A stretch of 64,000 bases of DNA from Saccopteryx bilineata (Eukaryota; Chordata; Mammalia; Chiroptera; Emballonuridae). Below the pieces are notes generated by a model that was not told the origin of the DNA, made no database searches, and worked only from the letters and a program-made list of their open reading frames with translations. Every line of letters begins with the position of its first letter. The stretch's first letter is position 1. The stretch covers positions 266,712,534 through 266,776,533 of the forward strand of contig NC_089493.1 of assembly GCF_036850765.1 (NCBI RefSeq), written 5' to 3'. The position numbers and the translations under genes were made by a program. This document shows positions 59,871 through 64,000 of this stretch, in pieces.

Positions 59871-60984
59871 TCTGTCCTGAGCCCCTTGCTCCCTCAACTC
59901 CCACTCTGCTCCTGCAGTCTGCTCTGGAGCTGGAGAGGCGGGAGAGGGCCGAGGCGGAGAAGGCCTGGAGTGCACCCGGGAAAGACACAGAAGAGCCAGT
60001 GCTCAGAGCTGGAGGCCAGAACCAGGGAAGGCATCAAAGGCTCGAGGCGGGCCATGTGTGTGCTTGGCAACGGATGACAGGGCCGAAGCACTCATTCCCA
60101 GCAGGCCCATCCTCCTGGGGCCACCACTCTGAGCCCCTGAGGCTTTGACCAGATTGTTTGCACACTCTAGGCCTGGACTGCAGTTCCCGGGGGACTGCAG
60201 GCCCTGGGGGAGGGGGCTGGCGCCGGGACTTTGGCAAGGGGTGACTGTGACAGCTTGGCATCCCCTACCCTGCTGGGCTGTGGCTGAGGCTGACAGGGCC
60301 CTGGGGCCAACAGGCCCAGCTGTGCATCATCACCAGGCCACAGAGGCCAGATGTCTGCCCGTGAGGCCTCTGAATATACTGCAGAGCTGACCGACAATGT
60401 CCCCTAGCCCTGCCTGTCCCCTTTTCAGCAGGGTGGTGCTGGGGCTTGGGCTGGGGCATGGACAAGGCAGCTTGTCAAGGCTGGGGCCATTCTGTGGTGG
60501 TAGAGTTAGGGCTGGGTCTGTACCAAGATCATCTGTTGCCATGACCGTGCTTAGGCGTGGGGTCTGGGTCCCAACATCACAGTGTTCCCCAGGGAGAGCT
60601 TCACTGGTCTGTGGGGACTGAACTTGTGGTCCTGGCTGGGCAGACAGCCCCTGGCCTGGCCAGTGAATTAGCTTTTCCTTAGGAAACTATTCACTTTGCT
60701 CATTCATGGTGTCCCCCTCTGGGTTTCGGCGCCTCCTAACACAACCCTGTGTCAGGCAGCCAGAACCCCACCCATCCACTGTTGCCCAGCGGCTAAGGAC
60801 GCTGACCTCACGGCGTTCTATCAGTGTGGGAATGGCTGCATTTTTGCTGGCAGCAGCCGCATTTCCTTACTGTTCACTTAGAGCCCAGCCTGCCCTCCCA
60901 CAACTCTGGCCCCTGCCCATGCTGCTCAGGGCTGGAGAGAGTTCACAGCCTAGTGAAAGGCACTCAGACTGGGCCCCATGCCGA

Positions 60985-61190
60985 GAGAGGGATTGACTGA
61001 ATTTGAATCCAGGCTTCATCTCTTTGCAGCTGTGTGGCCCCAGGCACGTCCCTTAACTTCTCTGAGCCTGATTTCACATCTGTTAAAATGAAGGTAGTCA
61101 TCCCAGCCCTTCCTACCTCACAGGGCCATTTTGCATAGCATTGATGAAAAAAATGCTTTGAAAACAAAAATTGCTTTGTGACCGTGCAAT
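60985..61190 (+). repeat. MIR SINE next to ELN exon 2
   Basis: 'GAATCCAGGCTTCATCTCTT', 'TGTGTGGCCCCAGGCACGTC' and 'TTCTCTGAGCCTGATTT' match the MIR core in forward orientation. The copy ends about 95 bases before the exon 2 acceptor, so its 3' part lies close to the likely branch-point region. Confidence 0.8.
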
Positions 61191-61283
61191 ATTATTATCA
61201 CCATCAGTCATCATTATTGTTATTATTGTTATCATGATTTCATTAGTTTTGGCTAACAGCGGAATCTACCTACTTCCTCCTAG

Positions 61284-61370
61284 GGGTCCCAGGGGCTGTT
61301 CCCGGAGTAGTTCCTGGAGGAATTCCTGGAGGAATTCCTGGAGGGGTTCCCGGAGGAGTCTTTTACCCAG
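61284..61370 (+). CDS. ELN: Elastin, exon 2 (first hydrophobic exon, expanded)
   Basis: Exon 2 follows a CCTCCTAG acceptor and ends CCA G|GTAATG. The first two bases complete a glycine codon and 28 codons follow. They read as seven tetrapeptides: VPGA, VPGV, VPGG, IPGG, IPGG, VPGG, VFYP. The closing VFYP and the opening VPGA are diagnostic of the elastin N terminus. Human exon 2, from memory, has four tetrapeptides (about 16 codons), so this copy is longer by about 12 codons. Bases 61310-61357 are four near-identical 12-nt units, which points to tandem duplication. Length remains a multiple of three (87), so the frame into exon 3 is kept. Hydrophobic VPG-type repeats give tropoelastin its elasticity and drive coacervation outside the cell. 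Confidence 0.96.
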
Positions 61371-61559
61371 GTAATGTACATGAAACTTCCACACACCCAG
61401 GTGAGGCGGATTGTGAGCACATTTGCGGGAGATGCACATTTTGACATTGCAGAAGGGAAGAACGTTGTCATGTTTGCCACAGAGGACCCACAAGTCACTC
61501 CGACTTAGATAAGCAGTTTATGTAACACTGTTTTACAGCTATTAAGAGCGTAAATCTTC

Positions 61560-61990
61560 TGACAGATGAAACAATGCTTTTGAGGCTATGGGAAAGTGGG
61601 TGCCTTCGTGCATTCCTGCCATTGACAGTCTGTTTAAACCATTAACCCCACTCTTGGAAATCCATTTCAAGGAAACAATTGAAGAGAAAAAGAATGATCT
61701 GCAACAAGGTTCATAGGAGTGGTGTTTGCAAAACTATAAAACAAGAAACCCACCTGACTGGAGGGTGTGATTAAGTAAACTCTGAAATATTATCCAGTTA
61801 CTAAAAAGTATGAATATGTTATCAGTTGTGCAATATGGTGAAGTGTTTTTCAATTAAAAACAATCTAAAAGCAACGACCATGTGTAGATGGAAACTGGGA
61901 GCCTCCTCCCCCCTCCCGCCCCCGCCACAAGAAAATGAGCAGAGTATTGGAGCAATGCCATCAAAAAGCTCTATTTTCTTTTAATTTAGA
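61560..61990 (+). mobile_element. Old L1 3' fragment in ELN intron 2
   Basis: Phrases such as 'AACCCCACTCTTGGAAATCC', 'AACAAGAAACCCACCTGACT' and 'AAATATTATCCAGTTACTAA' follow the order of L1 ORF2/3' end copies from the older L1M subfamilies. It is degenerate, with no clear tail or target duplication. Confidence 0.6.
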
Positions 61991-62134
61991 AGAAAAGCAT
62001 AATGCTTTAAAGTAGATTGAAAAGTCAAAGTCCTATTTTTCAATGCTTAAAAGGTATGTCCAGAGCTGACATGGCAGTGAGGGCACCTGTCAGCACCAGC
62101 ACACTCTCGGGCACAAACTGGCACGGGGCTGCCG

Positions 62135-62215
62135 GGTCAATGATACAGATGGGGAAACCGATACTCACAAAAGTTAAGGCTTGCCTGAGATCATGTAGGA
62201 AGGCAGTGATGGGTT
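62135..62215 (-). repeat. MIR SINE fragment in ELN intron 2
   Basis: 'ACAGATGGGGAAACCGATAC' followed by 'CTTGCCTGAGATCATGTAGG' is the reverse complement of the MIR core. Confidence 0.7.
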
Positions 62216-62289
62216 TGACCGTGGGTTGATGGGTAGCTTTCTGGAAGGGGAACTGATGTTTCTCTCTCTGTCTCTCGCTCTCTACACAG

Positions 62290-62319
62290 GAACCGGTCTC
62301 GGAGGCCTCGGAGGAGGAG
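62290..62319 (+). CDS. ELN: Elastin, exon 3 (short glycine-rich exon)
   Basis: This 30-base exon lies between a pyrimidine-rich CTCTCTACACAG acceptor and a GAG|GTAAGC donor. Joined to the last base of exon 2 it reads GTGLGGLGGG, against GAGLGALGGG in human elastin as I recall it. It is phase 1 on both sides, so it could be skipped without changing frame, a feature shared by most elastin exons. It is separated from exon 2 by a 919-base intron containing old L1 and MIR sequence. A standalone exon this short would be weak evidence, but its position, phase and glycine/leucine pattern between exons 2 and 4 make the call safe. Confidence 0.93.
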
Positions 62320-62589
62320 GTAAGCTCAGAAACCACATACGGTTTCTCACTGATGGGCTCTGAGTGTCAGCCTAGCCCACACAGGTCCTCAAACCTCAGA
62401 ATCCTAGTAGGCCCTGGCCTCAAGGGCCCCCTTGCTTTATAGACCGAGTGTGTAGTGGGGCAGACCTGTCTGAGAGCTGGAGCCCACTGGCCTCCCGAGC
62501 CCCTACCGCCGGACTTCTTCCCTGATGGTCCCTGCTTTCTTTCGCATTTCTTTGGATCCTCCATGACATCCCTGAAATGCTGGCTAAGC

Positions 62590-62690
62590 GGGTATCATTG
62601 CCCCTTCAGAGGCTGAGAAACTGAGTCGGAGAGAATGTAAACCGCAAATCAGAGCTGGAGCTAGGCTTCCCACCAGACATCTAGACACTG
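62590..62690 (-). repeat. MIR SINE fragment in ELN intron 3
   Basis: 'GAGGCTGAGAAACTGAGTC' and 'AAATCAGAGCTGGAGCTAGG' resemble a diverged MIR core in reverse orientation. This is a weaker match than the others. Confidence 0.5.
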
Positions 62691-62850
62691 GGCTCCCAGC
62701 GGCTCCCTGTCCAATGGAGGGCTGTCCCTGATGGCCCTTTTAGGACTTGGAGAGTGAGACTCCACAATGCTCTTGCTTTGCCCTGGGGGAATAAATAGTA
62801 AGACAGGTGGGCTGGGGCTCCCTATTCATTTCCATCTCTTCCTTCTGCAG

Positions 62851-62883
62851 CTCTGGGGCCTGGAGGCAAACCACCTAAGCCAG
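62851..62883 (+). CDS. ELN: Elastin, exon 4 (first Lys-Pro cross-link exon)
   Basis: A strong polypyrimidine tract and CTTCTGCAG acceptor precede this 33-base exon, which ends CCA G|GTAAGA. Read in phase with exon 3 it gives ALGPGGKPPKP, close to ALGPGGKPLKP of human and ALGPGGKPPKP of mouse elastin from memory. It carries the first two lysines of the protein in a KP-type context. In elastin such lysines are substrates of lysyl oxidase and form inter-chain cross-links. The final base starts the glycine codon that exon 5 would complete. Exon 5 is not visible before the end of the window, so the gene is truncated here by the window edge and not by mutation. Confidence 0.95.
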
Positions 62884-64000
62884 GTAAGACTTGAGGTTTA
62901 GAGGACCTGGGGTCAGGGGAGGAGAGGGTCCACAGAGTTGTGGGCCTAGCAAGGGAGCTACTGGGCAAGAGGCAGGGAGGCAGTGGTGGGCAGTACCAGT
63001 CTCCCAGGTATGAGCAGGCTGGGACCAGGCTGCAGGGCTCCAGGGACAGGAAGCTGGTGGCAGCTTGTGTGAGGAGTGTCCAGCATCTATCCTGTAAGTG
63101 CCTATCCGCCCACCTGCCCTGTCTGCTCTGAACAGGGTCTCAGAAACAGCCCTGCTGCTCAGGACAAAGGCAGTGATTGATGTTACAGTGGCCACCAAGC
63201 CTGTGAACGTCACTGTGGGACTCAGACAAAGATGGTGGGCTTCAGACCCTATCTGGATGGTCCCTTGACTCCAGACCAAGCCCTCTCTAACCCCAGGTCA
63301 AGACCCTCAATATCCCTGACCTTGATGACAATCTGAGCCCTTATCCTAATCCCAGACTTAACCTTGGCTCCAGACTAAGCACTAAACTCAACACCAGTTT
63401 GGACCCTGACCCTCATGAGCATCATTTTTGGTCCCAGATGAGCATCCTTCTTGATCCCAGGCCCCTTTGAGCTGTGTTTAGATGATAGAGTTTTCCAGGA
63501 AGTAGATGCAACCAGATATGTCCTGGCCTTGCAGAATCTACCACCAAACTCCACCGCCAGTTCCAAAGAACACACCCTCAGGAAAAAGCAAGGGTGTGTC
63601 CCTCCGGGAAGCACTGGTGGATAAGGAACAGGTGGAGGAAATGGTGTCTCTGTCCAGATTTATGGCCCCAACGGTGTGAGATGCTCCACATGTGGTCTTG
63701 GCACCCCCCGCTCTGCTCTGTGAAGCCCAAGGCTCCAGGACAGCTTGGATGTCCAACAGCTCTTACGAAATCCCTCTGTTTGATGATCCAATTGCAGATG
63801 AATCTGCAAGACTCAGATTCCCCTTCCCTGAAAACCCATCTGGGTTGTGAAACTCCAGGGCTGGGGCTAAGCCACAGAGCGGCAGAAGGGCAGGAAGCTG
63901 GGGCAAGGGGTTTCCTGATGCCTGGGCAGGGGGGAGGGATCTGTAAGACCAGAGCCCATGTCATTTACTGCTTATCCTGCCAGAGTCTGCTTCCTGCTTC
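62884..64000 (+). other. ELN: ELN intron 4, left part
   Basis: After the exon 4 donor the window ends inside intron 4. No exon matching the expected elastin exon 5 (glycine-rich, with PGA/PGG and an alanine-lysine region) is seen. Bases 63290-63450 are rich in CCCAGAC/GACCCTGAC-like phrases, perhaps a degenerate tandem repeat. Confidence 0.7.

Larger units (their letters stand above)
55321..61283 (+). other. ELN: ELN intron 1
   Basis: The 5963-base first intron runs from GTAGGC to CCTCCTAG. It contains degenerate TG/CA tracts (55870-56254), a MIR (56885-57005), a pure (CA)20 (57332-57372), a MER5-like fragment (57690-57865), an AT-rich unique stretch near 58350-58470, sequence resembling an old interspersed repeat at 58540-59100, MIR-derived sequence (59570-59870) and a further MIR ending about 95 bases before exon 2. 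First introns of matrix genes often hold enhancers, but none can be named from sequence alone. Confidence 0.9.

Noticed and set aside
63884..64000. Elastin exon 5 at the window edge
   Set aside because: No acceptor followed by a glycine/alanine-rich phase-1 frame is seen before the end.

Overview
The window is mammalian nuclear DNA, most likely from a bat. It has vertebrate-style sparse coding, ancient MIR, L2, MER5 and MLT1 repeats, and L1 3' ends. On top of these lie two tRNA-derived SINE families and several well-preserved DNA transposons: a Helitron, two hAT elements with exact 8-bp target duplications, and a Tc1/mariner-type element with TA duplications. Young cut-and-paste and rolling-circle elements together are a known hallmark of Chiroptera and rare in other mammals. 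The bat family cannot be fixed from sequence alone. The SINEs do not look like classic vespertilionid VES, and my impression of an emballonurid or rhinolophoid bat is memory-based and weak.

Only one protein gene can be supported: elastin (ELN), on the plus strand. Its first coding exon (signal peptide) is at 55239-55320. Exon 2 is at 61284-61370, exon 3 at 62290-62319 and exon 4 at 62851-62883. The rest of the gene runs off the right edge. All four exons have consensus splice sites and every intron falls after the first base of a glycine codon, as expected for elastin. Exon 2 carries an expanded run of (V/I)PGG tetrapeptide codons. A GC-rich promoter region with a GC box, an ATAAAA motif and a (TG)n tract precedes exon 1.

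The 55 kb upstream of ELN looks gene-free. This fits the known layout of the Williams-Beuren syndrome region, where a large intergenic gap lies between TMEM270 and ELN. It holds, from left to right: a Helitron inside a TG-rich tract (2.5-3.3 kb); an L1 3' end with a nested SINE (6.2-7.5 kb); another SINE (8.6 kb); a hAT element with transposase remnants split by a SINE (9.0-10.7 kb); a second L1 with two nested insertions (10.8-11.9 kb); an L2 3' end (17.1-17.9 kb); a 46-bp minisatellite of 14 units (24.7-25.4 kb); L1 and SINE insertions (28-29.8 kb); a pogo/Tigger-like element (33.0-33.5 kb); a 296-bp hAT element (36.0 kb); a 95-bp near-perfect inverted repeat (36.8/37.2 kb); SINEs at 40 and 41 kb; an L1 interrupted by a mariner-like element (41.9-43.3 kb); MLT1 LTRs (43.3 and 46.6 kb); a SINE at 45.1 kb; MER5-type elements at 47 kb; and mostly unique GC-rich sequence up to the ELN promoter.

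Repeat names come from recognising consensus features by eye, so boundaries without a target duplication are approximate. The many short open reading frames in the window have no recognisable domains outside ELN and the transposon remnants, and I treat them as chance or repeat-derived.
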